Assembly (NCBI RefSeq): GCF_020400725.1
Contig: NZ_JAINVG010000038.1
Location: forward strand, 1 to 64,000
Origin: Streptomyces sp. NK15101
GTDB lineage: Bacteria; Actinomycetota; Actinomycetes; Streptomycetales; Streptomycetaceae
Reading direction: 5' to 3'
DNA length: 64,000 nucleotides
The notes under the pieces are model-generated. The model worked only from the letters and a program-made list of their open reading frames with translations. It made no database searches and was not told the DNA's origin. A program made the position numbers and the translations under genes. Below are positions 17,053-25,763 of the stretch, piece after piece (position 1 is the stretch's first letter; every line of letters begins with the position of its first letter).

Positions 17053-17496
17053 TTACTGCGCGACCTGGGTGATCTCGAACGGGACCGGCTGCTGGGCAGC
17101 GTGCGGGTGGTTCTCGCCCGCGTAGACCTTCAGCTTCGAGAGCATCTGACGGCCCAGGGAGTTCTTGGGGATCATGCCCTTGATGGCCTTCTCGACGGCC
17201 TTCTCGGGGTTCTTGTCGAGCAGCTCGTCGTAACGGACGGAGCGCAGACCACCCGGGAAGCCAGAGTGACGGTAGGCCATCTTCTGGGTCTTCTTGTTGC
17301 CGGACAGGTGAACCTTGTCGGCGTTGATGATGATGACGAAGTCGCCCATGTCCATGTGGGGGGCGTAGACGGGCTTGTGCTTGCCTCGGAGGAGGTTCGC
17401 AGCCGTCGTCGCCAGGCGGCCCAGGACAACGTCCTGCGCGTCGATGATGTGCCACTGGCGAGTGACATCGCCGGGCTTGGGGCTGTACGTACGCAC
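17053..17496 (-). CDS. rplM: 50S ribosomal protein L13
   Basis: 147 residues, standard length, beginning MRTYSPKPGDVTRQWHIIDA and containing VLGRLATTAANLLRGKHKP and NADKVHLSGNK, all L13 signatures. L13 is an early-assembly protein of the 50S subunit. It forms the classic rplM-rpsI operon, read from the promoter at 17674-17703. Confidence 0.97.
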   Translation of the reverse strand: MRTYSPKPGDVTRQWHIIDAQDVVLGRLATTAANLLRGKHKPVYAPHMDMGDFVIIINADKVHLSGNKKTQKMAYRHSGFPGGLRSVRYDELLDKNPEKAVEKAIKGMIPKNSLGRQMLSKLKVYAGENHPHAAQQPVPFEITQVAQ

Positions 17497-17673
17497 TTCG
17501 TAGCCTTCGCTTCTTCAGTGGATGGAGTCCAGACACACCTGAAGCGATCATGCAGCTGGGGCCTGCACTGCCGGGACACCGCCCGTATGCGAGCCACTGG
17601 TAACTGCTCCAGGGAACTTGCGTATGGGCCCTTCGCGTGAGAACGACGAAGCCGATACGCATAACAAACCGCA

Positions 17674-17703
17674 ACAGTACCCGCGCCACCCCGGACGGGT
17701 CAA
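17674..17703 (-). promoter_or_regulatory. Promoter of rplM-rpsI
   Basis: On the minus strand TTGACC (17703-17698) and TACTGT (17679-17674) are separated by 18 bases, fitting the vegetative HrdB consensus. The predicted start near 17667 gives a ~170-base leader to rplM. Confidence 0.75.
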
Positions 17704-17757
17704 AACGCGCCGACGCCCGAGGTCACCGCGCCCGCCCGGCCCGCCGACCGCCCGAGG

Positions 17758-19395
17758 TCACCGCGCCCGCTCGACCCGCCGCTCGTCCCACACCGGCTCG
17801 GTCGTCTCCCGTACGACCCCGTCCGACCCGAAGACCAGGTACCGGTCGAAGGACTTCGCGAACCACCGGTCGTGCGTGACGGCCAGCACCGTCCCCTCGT
17901 ACGACTCGAGCCCGTCCTGGAGCGCCTCGGCCGACTCCAGGTCCAGGTTGTCCGTCGGCTCGTCGAGCAGCAGCGCCGTCGTGCCCGCCAGCTCCAGGAG
18001 CAGGATCTGGAACCGCGCCTGCTGCCCGCCCGACAGCTTGTCGAACGACTGGTCCCCCTGCCGCTCCAGCTCGTACCGCCGCAGCATCGACATCGCCGCG
18101 CCCCGGTCCTTGGCGTGCTCGGTCCACAGGATGTCGACGAGCGGCCGCCCGGTCAGCTCCGGGTGCGCGTGGGTCTGCGCGAAGTGCCCCGGCACGACCC
18201 GGGCGCCGAGCTTCCACGTGCCCGTGTGGGCGACCGACGGGTCCCCCGCGAGCAGCCGCAGGAAGTGCGACTTCCCGGAGCCGTTCGAGCCGAGGACGGC
18301 GACCCGCTCCCCGTAGAAGATCTCCAGCGAGAACGGCTTCATCAGGCCGGTCAGCTCGAGGTTCTCGCAGGTCACGGCCCGCACCCCGGTCCGTCCGCCG
18401 CGCAGCCGCATCCGGATGTCCTGCTCGCGCGGCGGCTCCGGCGGCGGCCCCGCCTCCTCGAACTTCCTCAGCCGGGTCTGCGCGGCGGCGTACCGGGAGG
18501 CCATCTCGTGGCTGACCGCGGCCGCCTGCCGCAGGGTGATCACCAGCTTCTTCAGCTGCGCGTGCTTCTCGTCCCAGCGCCGCTTCAGCTCCTCGAAGCG
18601 GGCGAAGCGCTCCCGGCGGGCCTCGTGGAAGGTGCCGAAGCCGCCGCCGTGCACCCAGACGTCCGATCCGGCCGGGCCCGGCTCGACCGCGATGATCTTC
18701 TGGGCGGCCCGGGAGAGCAGCTCCCGGTCGTGGGAGATGAAGAGGACGGTCTTGCGGGTCTCCCGCAGCCGCTCCTCCAGCCACCGCTTGCCCGGCACGT
18801 CGAGGTAGTTGTCCGGCTCGTCGAGGAGCAGCACCTCGTCGGGGCCGCGCAGCAGCGACTCCAGGACGAGCCGCTTCTGCTCGCCGCCAGAGAGCGTCCT
18901 GACCTCCCGGAACTGCGCCTTCTCGTACGGGACGCCGAGCGCCGCCATGGTGCAGATGTCCCAGAGGGTCTCGGCCTCGTACCCCTGCACCTCGGCCCAG
19001 TCGCTGAGGGCCTGCGCGTACTTCATCTGCGCGGCCTCGTCGTCGACCGTCATGATCAGGTGCTCGGCCTCGTCGACCGCCTTCGCGGCCTCCCGGATCC
19101 GGGGCTGGGCGACCGAGACGAGCAGGTCGCGGACGGTGGACTCGTCCCGTACGGAGCCGACGAACTGCGGCATCACGCCGAGACCGCCGCTGACCTTGAC
19201 CGTGCCGCCGTGCGGCTGGATCTCCCCGGCGATCATCCGGAGCAGTGTGGTCTTGCCGGCGCCGTTGGCCCCGACGAGGGCGACGACGGCGCCCTCCCCG
19301 ACCCGGAAGGAGGCGTCCCCGAGCAGGACCCTCCCGTCGGGAAGGTAGTACTCCAGATGCGCGGCCTCGACGTGTCCCATGGGATGCATTGTCAC
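17758..19395 (-). CDS. ABC-F family ATPase
   Basis: Up to 545 residues with two ABC domains and no membrane segment, the ABC-F layout. Domain 1 has Walker A GANGAGKTT and signature LSGGEQKRL; domain 2 has GSNGSGKSH and LSGGQQARF, each followed by a LLLDEP-type Walker B. The interdomain linker (RFEELKRRWDEKHAQLKKL) is charged and helical. ABC-F proteins act on the ribosomal E site in translation quality control or antibiotic protection; which applies here is unknown. The start may instead be the ATG at 19389 or 19380. Confidence 0.92.
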   Translation of the reverse strand: MTMHPMGHVEAAHLEYYLPDGRVLLGDASFRVGEGAVVALVGANGAGKTTLLRMIAGEIQPHGGTVKVSGGLGVMPQFVGSVRDESTVRDLLVSVAQPRIREAAKAVDEAEHLIMTVDDEAAQMKYAQALSDWAEVQGYEAETLWDICTMAALGVPYEKAQFREVRTLSGGEQKRLVLESLLRGPDEVLLLDEPDNYLDVPGKRWLEERLRETRKTVLFISHDRELLSRAAQKIIAVEPGPAGSDVWVHGGGFGTFHEARRERFARFEELKRRWDEKHAQLKKLVITLRQAAAVSHEMASRYAAAQTRLRKFEEAGPPPEPPREQDIRMRLRGGRTGVRAVTCENLELTGLMKPFSLEIFYGERVAVLGSNGSGKSHFLRLLAGDPSVAHTGTWKLGARVVPGHFAQTHAHPELTGRPLVDILWTEHAKDRGAAMSMLRRYELERQGDQSFDKLSGGQQARFQILLLELAGTTALLLDEPTDNLDLESAEALQDGLESYEGTVLAVTHDRWFAKSFDRYLVFGSDGVVRETTEPVWDERRVERAR

Positions 19396-19436
19396 CGCCC
19401 GCCGGGGCCCCGCCCAACCGGTTTAGGATGCGCGGC

Positions 19437-20405
19437 ATGAGCTTTGGGGGACCGCAGTGGCCGCAGGAGCCGCAGCAGCAGGGGCAGCAGGGGTACGGAC
19501 AGCAGCCCGGGTACGGCTACCCGCCGCAGCAGGGAAACGGGCAGCAGCCGGGCTACGGCTATCCGCAGCCGGCGCAGCCGAACCCCTTCCCCGGCGCGCA
19601 GGCCGGCGGCGACACCCCCGACTGGGGCGCCCTGGCCGACGCCTCGGCCTCCCGGGGCCGCCGCAAGCGCCTCCTGCTGATCGCCGGCGGGGTCCTGGCC
19701 ACGGTGGCCGTGGGCGCGATCGTGGCGACCGCCGTCGTGAGCACCAACAAGAAGAACGACCAGGCCAAGAACGGTCCGGTCCCCACCGGCACGGTCTCCC
19801 CCACCGGCACGCCGACCCCCGAGCCGACCTTCTCGTCGGTGGCGCCGCCGCCCCCGCCGAACCCGAAGGACTACATCTCGGACCCGAAGAAGGACAAGGC
19901 CCCGCTGACCGCCGAGGGCCTCTTCCCGGGCAGGAAGCTGAGCATGAACGGCCGCGCGTACAAGAAGGGCGCGACCTCCGCCACGACGAACTGCGCGGCC
20001 GTCACGCAGGGCGGCCTCGGCAGCGTCCTGAAGCGGCACGGCTGCCAGCGGGTGCTCCGCGCCACCTATGTGAAGGACGGCGTGGCGATCACCGTCGGCG
20101 TCGCCGTCTTCCCGTCCGAGGCGGCGGCCCAGAAGGCGAAGGACCAGGCCACCGGCGGCATCGCGCCCCTGACGGGCGCGGGCGTGGGTGATTTCTGCCA
20201 CGCCACGGTCTGCCTGCGCCGCTCGAACGCGATCGGCCGGTACGCGTACTTCACCCAGGCCGGGTTCACCGACGGCAAGAAGGTCACCAAGGCCGACAAG
20301 CCCGTCTTCCAGGCCAGCGACGACCTCGGCACCTTCGCCTTCAACCAGATATACGCCCGGGGCCGCGCCCAGGCCTCAGCAGCAGCCGGCGCTCCCGGGG
20401 AGTGA
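19437..20405 (+). CDS. Membrane-anchored protein with Q/G/Y-rich N-terminus
   Basis: 322 residues. The first ~60 are a low-complexity region of Gln, Gly, Tyr and Pro with repeated QQPGYGYP units. One transmembrane helix follows (LLLIAGGVLATVAVGAIVAT, residues ~80-100), then a Thr/Pro linker and an extracellular domain of ~200 residues containing three Cys (NCAAVT, HGCQRV, DFCHATVCL). Family not recognised beyond actinobacterial secreted proteins. Its 3' end overlaps convergent truA by 30 bases. Confidence 0.85.
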   Translation: MSFGGPQWPQEPQQQGQQGYGQQPGYGYPPQQGNGQQPGYGYPQPAQPNPFPGAQAGGDTPDWGALADASASRGRRKRLLLIAGGVLATVAVGAIVATAVVSTNKKNDQAKNGPVPTGTVSPTGTPTPEPTFSSVAPPPPPNPKDYISDPKKDKAPLTAEGLFPGRKLSMNGRAYKKGATSATTNCAAVTQGGLGSVLKRHGCQRVLRATYVKDGVAITVGVAVFPSEAAAQKAKDQATGGIAPLTGAGVGDFCHATVCLRRSNAIGRYAYFTQAGFTDGKKVTKADKPVFQASDDLGTFAFNQIYARGRAQASAAAGAPGE

Positions 20406-21233
20406 CCGCTTGTTGCGCGCCTCCCGGCTGCGGGCGGCGAGCAGCGCGTCCTCCGGGTAGCCGACCTCTTCGAGGGTGAGGCCGTGCGGCCGCACGACGT
20501 GGACGGCCGAGTCCCGTACCCCGGCGGCGAGCACCTTGCCGGGCCAGTCGACCGGACGGTGGCCGTCACCGACGAAGAGCAGGGCGCCGACGAGCGAGCG
20601 GACCATGTTGTGGCAGAAGGCGTCCGCCTTGACGGTCGCCTCCAGGATCCCGTCCTCCCGCCGCTCCCAGCGCAGCACCTGGAGGGTGCGGATGGTCGTG
20701 GCGCCCTCGCGCTTCTTGCAGTACGCGGCGAAGTCGTGCTCGCCGACGAGCGCGGTGGCGGCCTCGTTCATGGCGTCCATGTCGAGGGCCCAGTCGTGCC
20801 ACAGCACGTGCCCTCGGAGCAGCGGGTCGACGCCGCCGGGGTTGTCGGTGACGCGGTAGGCGTAGCGGCGCCAGATCGCGGAGAACCGGGCGTTGAAGCC
20901 CGCGGGGGCCTCGGCGAGGGACCACACCCGCACGTCGTGCGGGAGCCGCCCGGCGAGCCGCCGGAGCAGCTTGTCGCGGTGCTCCTCCCACACCTCCACG
21001 GGCAGGTCGACATGGGCGACCTGGCCGCGCGCGTGCACGCCGGCGTCGGTCCGGCCGGCGACGGTCAGCTCGTACGTCTCCTTGGACCGGGTCACGGTCC
21101 GCAGGGCGTCCTCGATCTCTCCCTGTACGGTCCGCTGTCCCTGGGCCTGCTTGGCCCAGCCGGAGAAGTCCTTGCCGTCGTACGAGAGGTCCAGCCGAAC
21201 CCGTACGAAACCGTCCTGCACGTCATCGCTCAC
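20376..21233 (-). CDS. truA: tRNA pseudouridine(38-40) synthase
   Basis: 285 residues from GTG 21233. TruA isomerises U38-U40 in the anticodon stem. The catalytic Asp lies in VAGRTDAGVHARGQVAH; FHNMVRSLVGALLFVG and the N-terminal DLSYDGKDFSGWAKQ are family motifs. It lies 82 bases after rplQ, separated by a hairpin, as in other Streptomyces. Confidence 0.96.
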   Translation of the reverse strand: MSDDVQDGFVRVRLDLSYDGKDFSGWAKQAQGQRTVQGEIEDALRTVTRSKETYELTVAGRTDAGVHARGQVAHVDLPVEVWEEHRDKLLRRLAGRLPHDVRVWSLAEAPAGFNARFSAIWRRYAYRVTDNPGGVDPLLRGHVLWHDWALDMDAMNEAATALVGEHDFAAYCKKREGATTIRTLQVLRWERREDGILEATVKADAFCHNMVRSLVGALLFVGDGHRPVDWPGKVLAAGVRDSAVHVVRPHGLTLEEVGYPEDALLAARSREARNKRSLPGSAGCC

Positions 21234-21260
21234 GCGGAGATCCTCTCAAACACACGGGAA

Positions 21261-21290
21261 CGGGCCCGCACCCCAGGGGGTACGGGCCCG
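21261..21290 (-). terminator. Terminator after rplQ
   Basis: CGGGCCCG at 21261-21268 pairs with CGGGCCCG at 21283-21290, with a further CCCC/GGGG inner stem. It lies 26 bases beyond the rplQ stop and marks the end of the alpha operon. Confidence 0.75.
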
Positions 21291-21315
21291 CTCACGAGAA
21301 ACGTCGGAAAAACGC

Positions 21316-21810
21316 TTACGCGTCCTTCGACTCCTCGGCCGGAGCCTCGGTGGCGGCGGCCTCGTCGGCCTCCTTGACGGCGCGCTTGGTGGCGGCCTCG
21401 GCCTCGGCGACGGTCGCCTTCTTGGCGATCTCGCCCTCGACCAGCTCGATCACGGCCATCGGGGCGTTGTCGCCACGACGGTTGCCGATCTTGGTGATGC
21501 GGGTGTAGCCACCCGGACGCTCCGAGTAGCGCGGGGCGATCTCGGTGAAGAGCGTGTGGACGACGCCCTTGTCCGTGATCGACTGCAGCACCAGGCGACG
21601 GTTGTGGATGTCGCCCTTCTTCGCCTTGGTGATCAGGCGCTCGGCGACCGGACGCAGGCGACGGGCCTTGGCCTCGGTCGTGGTGATGCGGCCGTGCTCG
21701 AAGAGCGACTTCGCCAGGTTGGCGAGGAGCAGCTTCTCGTGCGCGGCGGAACCGCCGAGGCGGGCACCCTTCGCGGGACGCGGCATGGTGTTTCTCCTTG
21801 TGATCTGCAC
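21316..21810 (-). CDS. rplQ: 50S ribosomal protein L17
   Basis: 164 residues. The conserved body (MPRPAKGARLGGSAAHEKLL.. to YTRITKIGNRRGDNAPMAVIEL) is followed by an Ala/Glu-rich C-terminal extension of ~40 residues (EAEAATKRAVKEADEAAATE), typical of actinobacteria. It follows rpoA by 122 bases. Confidence 0.96.
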   Translation of the reverse strand: MQITRRNTMPRPAKGARLGGSAAHEKLLLANLAKSLFEHGRITTTEAKARRLRPVAERLITKAKKGDIHNRRLVLQSITDKGVVHTLFTEIAPRYSERPGGYTRITKIGNRRGDNAPMAVIELVEGEIAKKATVAEAEAATKRAVKEADEAAATEAPAEESKDA

Positions 21811-21932
21811 CGGCCGTATGAGGTACCGATGTCAGTGTCCGAGCGGGCGGTCACCCGTCGGAGACCCCGCGCACCCGTGGGGGCGCGGGGAACTGCGCGG
21901 CCGGCCGGAACCGGCCCGCAGCAAGACTGCGA

Positions 21933-22955
21933 CTAGTACTGCTCGGTCTCGACGAAACCGGCGTCCGCGTCGTCGTCGGCGCCGAAGGCGTCGGCGGCGG
22001 CGGTCGGGTCGAATCCGGGCGGCGAGTCCTTCAGCGCGAGGCCCATACCGGCCAGCTTCGCCTTGACCTCGTCGATCGACTTCGCACCGAAGTTGCGGAT
22101 GTCGAGCAGGTCGGCCTCGGAGCGGGCGACGAGCTCACCCACGGAGTGGATGCCCTCACGCTTGAGGCAGTTGTACGAGCGAACGGTGAGCTCGAGCTCC
22201 TCGATCGGCAGCGCCAGGTCGGCGGCGAGGGCGGCGTCCGTCGGGGACGGGCCCATGTCGATGCCCTCGGCGTCGATGTTGAGCTCGCGGGCCAGACCGA
22301 ACAGCTCGACCAGGGTCTTGCCGGCGGACGCCATGGCGTCACGCGGGCGCATGGCCTGCTTGGTCTCGACGTCGACGATGAGCTTGTCGAAGTCGGTGCG
22401 CTGCTCGACTCGGGTCGCCTCGACCTTGTAGGTGACCTTGAGGACCGGCGAGTAGATCGAGTCGACCGGGATGCGGCCGATCTCCTGGCCGACCTGCTTG
22501 TTCTGGACGGCGGAGACGTAGCCGCGACCGCGCTCGACGGTCAGCTCCATCTCCAGCTTGCCCTTGGCGTTCAGGGTCGCCAGAACGAGGTCGGGGTTGT
22601 GCACCTCGACACCGGCCGGGGGCGCGATGTCGGCGGCGGTGACCAGACCCGGGCCCTGCTTGCGCAGGTACATCACGACCGGCTCGTCGTGCTCCGAGGA
22701 GACGACCAGCTGCTTGATGTTCAGGATGAGGTCGGTGACGTCCTCCTTGACGCCCGGCACGGTGGTGAACTCGTGCAGGACACCGTCGATGCGGATGCTG
22801 GTGACAGCGGCACCCGGGATCGAGGAGAGGAGGGTACGGCGGAGGGAGTTGCCGAGGGTGTAGCCGAAGCCCGGCTCCAGCGGCTCGATGACGAACCGGG
22901 AGCGGAACTCGTCGACGACCTCTTCGGTCAGCGACGGACGCTGAGCGATAAGCAT
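21933..22955 (-). CDS. rpoA: RNA polymerase alpha subunit
   Basis: 340 residues. The N-terminal dimerisation domain (FVIEPLEPGFGYTLGNSLRR) nucleates polymerase assembly; the C-terminal domain (YNCLKREGIHSVGELVARSE) binds UP elements and activators. A short acidic tail (FGADDDADAGFVETEQY) is usual in Streptomyces. It lies 158 bases after rpsK; that gap holds a 9-pair hairpin (23004-23025, CCACCGGGC/GCCCGGTGG) that may modulate read-through. Confidence 0.97.
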   Translation of the reverse strand: MLIAQRPSLTEEVVDEFRSRFVIEPLEPGFGYTLGNSLRRTLLSSIPGAAVTSIRIDGVLHEFTTVPGVKEDVTDLILNIKQLVVSSEHDEPVVMYLRKQGPGLVTAADIAPPAGVEVHNPDLVLATLNAKGKLEMELTVERGRGYVSAVQNKQVGQEIGRIPVDSIYSPVLKVTYKVEATRVEQRTDFDKLIVDVETKQAMRPRDAMASAGKTLVELFGLARELNIDAEGIDMGPSPTDAALAADLALPIEELELTVRSYNCLKREGIHSVGELVARSEADLLDIRNFGAKSIDEVKAKLAGMGLALKDSPPGFDPTAAADAFGADDDADAGFVETEQY

Positions 22956-23113
22956 GTCTGTGTTTCCTTCAGTCGTGGACGCCCACTATTTGACGCCCGA
23001 CAGCCACCGGGCGGCAGCCCGGTGGTTTTACTGCGCGTACTGCAAGGGTACGGGCGGCACGCCCCCGAGAGAGGGGACGCACCGCCCGAAGTCCTGCTCA
23101 AGCAGCCCGTGCG

Positions 23114-23518
23114 TCAGACGCGGCGGCGCTTGGGGGGACGGCAGCCGTTGTGCGGCGTGGGGGTGACGTCCTGGATCGAACCGACCTCGAGGCCCGTGGC
23201 CTGGAGGGAGCGGATCGCGGTCTCACGGCCGGAGCCGGGACCCTTGACGAAGACGTCGACCTTGCGCATGCCGTGCTCCTGCGCGCGGCGGGCGGCCGAC
23301 TCGGCGGCCATCTGCGCGGCGAAGGGGGTGGACTTGCGCGAGCCCTTGAAGCCGACGTGGCCGGCGGAGGCCCAGGAGATCACGTTGCCGGACGGGTCCG
23401 TGATCGAGACGATCGTGTTGTTGAACGTGCTCTTGATGTGCGCGTGGCCGTGAGCGACGTTCTTCTTTTCCTTGCGGCGCACCTTCTTGACAGCGCCCTG
23501 ACGTCCCTTGGGGGGCAT
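23114..23518 (-). CDS. rpsK: 30S ribosomal protein S11
   Basis: 134 residues with VAHGHAHIKSTFNNTIVSIT, GPGSGRETAIRSLQ and the C-terminal NGCRPPKRRRV, all S11 hallmarks. S11 forms part of the platform near the mRNA exit. It sits between rpsM and rpoA in the alpha operon. Confidence 0.97.
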   Translation of the reverse strand: MPPKGRQGAVKKVRRKEKKNVAHGHAHIKSTFNNTIVSITDPSGNVISWASAGHVGFKGSRKSTPFAAQMAAESAARRAQEHGMRKVDVFVKGPGSGRETAIRSLQATGLEVGSIQDVTPTPHNGCRPPKRRRV

Positions 23519-23583
23519 CTCTTAACTCCTACGGGAGGTGGTCGGTCCTACAGCGAAGACCGTGGACAGTCGTCCGCTGTGGA

Positions 23584-23964
23584 CTACTTCTTGCCCGGCT
23601 TCTTCTTGCCGGCGATGGCGCGACGCGGGCCCTTGCGGGTACGGGCGTTCGTGCTGGTGCGCTGACCGCGGACGGGCAGGCCACGACGGTGGCGCAGGCC
23701 CTGGTAGCAGCCGATCTCGACCTTGCGGCGGATGTCGGCGGCGATCTCACGGCGGAGGTCACCCTCGGTGCGGAGGTTGGCGTCCACGTACTCGCGGATC
23801 TTGACGAGGTCTTCCTCGGCAAGGTCGCGGACACGGGTGGACGGGTTCACGCCGGTCGCGGCGAGAATCTCCTCGGACCGGGTACGCCCGATACCGAAGA
23901 CGTAGGTGAGTGCGACCACCACACGCTTTTCACGCGGGATGTCAACACCGGAAACGCGTGCCAT
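23584..23964 (-). CDS. rpsM: 30S ribosomal protein S13
   Basis: 126 residues. The N-terminus MARVSGVDIPREKRVVVALT and the C-terminal RGQRTSTNARTRKGPRR tail that contacts tRNAs are conserved. S13 forms bridges between the subunits. Gap of 190 bases to rpmJ. Confidence 0.97.
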   Translation of the reverse strand: MARVSGVDIPREKRVVVALTYVFGIGRTRSEEILAATGVNPSTRVRDLAEEDLVKIREYVDANLRTEGDLRREIAADIRRKVEIGCYQGLRHRRGLPVRGQRTSTNARTRKGPRRAIAGKKKPGKK

Positions 23965-24154
23965 TCAATGGCTCCTGTGTTCTCGGGGGTCTGCTGCAGA
24001 ACCGCTCCCGGCTGCCGTATGAGGTACAGGTCGGGTCCCCGGCCCCCGCCGGAGGTGCCGTCAACCGTGGATCACGGCCCGACGGGCTCTGCGTATGTAC
24101 GTATTGCTATGCGTCGCGCGAAGAACTGCGAAGTTGCAGGTCGGTCGGCGTGCG

Positions 24155-24268
24155 TCAGCCCTGGCGCTGCTTGTGGCGCAGGTTGTCGCAGATGACCATG
24201 ACCCGGCCGTGACGGCGGATCACCTTGCACTTGTCGCAGATCTTCTTGACGCTCGGCTTGACCTTCAT
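24155..24268 (-). CDS. rpmJ: 50S ribosomal protein L36 (zinc-binding form)
   Basis: 37 residues, MKVKPSVKKICDKCKVIRRH... ending RHKQRQG. Cys11, Cys14 and Cys27 with His32 keep the zinc ribbon, so this is the C+ form that Zur-controlled C- paralogues replace under zinc limitation. Short but complete. Confidence 0.95.
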   Translation of the reverse strand: MKVKPSVKKICDKCKVIRRHGRVMVICDNLRHKQRQG

Positions 24269-24329
24269 GGGATGTGAGGTTCTCCGGGTCAGTGCCACCA
24301 CCCGCGCGGAGGGCGGGTGCGGGCAAGAT

Positions 24330-24551
24330 CTACTTGTACCGGTAGACGATCCGGCCACGCGTCAGGTCGTACGGAGAGAGCTCCACGACGACCCGGTCGT
24401 CCGGGAGGATCCGGATGTAGTGCATCCGCATCTTGCCGGAGATGTGCGCGAGGACCTTGTGACCGTTCTGGAGCTCCACCTTGAACATGGCGTTCGGGAG
24501 GGACTCGATCACGGTGCCCTCGATTTCGATGGCACCTTGCTTCTTGGCCAC
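24330..24551 (-). CDS. infA: Translation initiation factor IF-1
   Basis: 73 residues from GTG 24551 preceded by AAAGG. IF-1 binds the ribosomal A site during initiation. The OB-fold sequence (AKKQGAIEIEGTVIESLPNA, then HISGKMRMHYIRILPGD-like IRILPDDRV) is nearly invariant. It heads the infA-rpmJ-rpsM-rpsK-rpoA-rplQ set. Confidence 0.97.
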   Translation of the reverse strand: MAKKQGAIEIEGTVIESLPNAMFKVELQNGHKVLAHISGKMRMHYIRILPDDRVVVELSPYDLTRGRIVYRYK

Positions 24552-24691
24552 GCTTCGCCTTTCGAATCGGCTACCTTGATCGACTCTCGCCGCCGCGTGC
24601 AGGCACACGGGTACACGAGAGCCGACGCATCAGTCTACGTCAGGCCCCAGGAAAAGACGAATCGGGAAGTCTGCCCAACGCCGGAGATCGT

Positions 24692-24840
24692 TACGCCAGC
24701 GGGTCCGGCGCCGCCGGCCCATCCTCCACGCGGCCCTCGCGGGCTCGGCGCCGAGGGCGCCTCACGGGCTTCGGCCCGCTGCGCCGGACTTCGTCCGTCG
24801 ACCGCGCTCCGGGCACTACGCCAGCGGGTCCGGCGCCGCC
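24692..24840. repeat. 24-bp direct repeat that duplicates the end of map, around a hairpin cluster
   Basis: The same 24 bases, which encode the last codons of map and its stop, occur at 24817-24840 (in map) and at 24692-24715. Between them are ~100 bases of small hairpins, including CGGGC-TTCG-GCCCG at 24765-24778 and CGGA-CTTCG-TCCG at 24785-24797. The insert looks like a short mobile or slippage-born element that duplicated the gene end. Confidence 0.7.
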
Positions 24841-25667
24841 GTCACGCCCAGCTCGGCCAGCTTCGCCTTGCCGCCGTCGACCGCCGTGAGGACCAGCGGG
24901 CCCTCTTCCGTCAGGGCGATGGAGTGCTCCCAGTGGGAGGACCAGGTGCCGTCGGTGGTGACGACCGTCCAGTCGTCCTTCAGGACCTCCGTGTGCGGGG
25001 TGCCCAGGGAGACCATCGGCTCGATCGCCAGGCAGAAGCCGGGGACCAGCTTCGGGCCCTTGCCGCGCTTGCGGGAGACGTAGTTCAGCAGGTGCGGGTC
25101 CATGTGCATCTCGGTGCCGATGCCGTGGCCGCCGTAGTCCTCGATGATGCCGTAGCGGCCCAGGCTGTGGTCGCCCACGGCCGGCCGCGGCTGCCGCTTG
25201 ATGTACGTCTCGATCGCCTTCGAGATGTCCACCAGGCGGTTGCCGAGCTTCATCGCCGCGATGCCCGCCCACATCGACTCCTCGGTCACCCGGGAGAGCT
25301 CGACGAGCTCGGGCGCGTGCCCGGTGCCCACGAAGGCCGTGTAGGCCGCGTCACCGTGCCAGCCGTCCACGATCGCGCCCGCGTCGATGGAGATGATGTC
25401 GCCGTCCTTGAGGACGGTCTTCTCGTCGGGGATGCCGTGGACGACGACCTCGTTCACCGAGGTGCAGATCGTCGCGGGGAAACCGCCGTACCCCAGGAAG
25501 TTCGACTTCGCCCCGTGGTCGGCGATGACCTTCCGCGCGACCTCGTCGAGGTCCTTCGTCGTGGCGCCCGGCACGGCCGCCTCGCGGGTCGCCGCGTGGA
25601 TGGCGGCGACGACCAGCCCCGCCTCGCGCATCTTCGCGATCTGCTCGGGGGTCTTGATCTGCACCAT
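24816..25667 (-). CDS. map: Type I methionine aminopeptidase
   Basis: 283 residues. MetAP removes the initiator Met from new proteins. Metal ligands are in IDAGAIVDGWHGDAAYTA (two Asp), GGHGIGTEMHMDP (His), AIEPMVS (Glu) and the late WEHSIALTEEGPLVLT (Glu). It follows adk (96-base gap) in the secY-adk-map set. The C-terminal codons and stop are duplicated 125 bases downstream. Confidence 0.96.
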   Translation of the reverse strand: MVQIKTPEQIAKMREAGLVVAAIHAATREAAVPGATTKDLDEVARKVIADHGAKSNFLGYGGFPATICTSVNEVVVHGIPDEKTVLKDGDIISIDAGAIVDGWHGDAAYTAFVGTGHAPELVELSRVTEESMWAGIAAMKLGNRLVDISKAIETYIKRQPRPAVGDHSLGRYGIIEDYGGHGIGTEMHMDPHLLNYVSRKRGKGPKLVPGFCLAIEPMVSLGTPHTEVLKDDWTVVTTDGTWSSHWEHSIALTEEGPLVLTAVDGGKAKLAELGVTAAPDPLA

Positions 25668-25763
25668 CGTGGCCGCGGCCTTTCCATCGAGTACGGGGAA
25701 CAGAACAACGATACGGCCGCGGCGCCCCCGAGGGGCACCGCGGCCGTGTCGAACGAACCGGGG

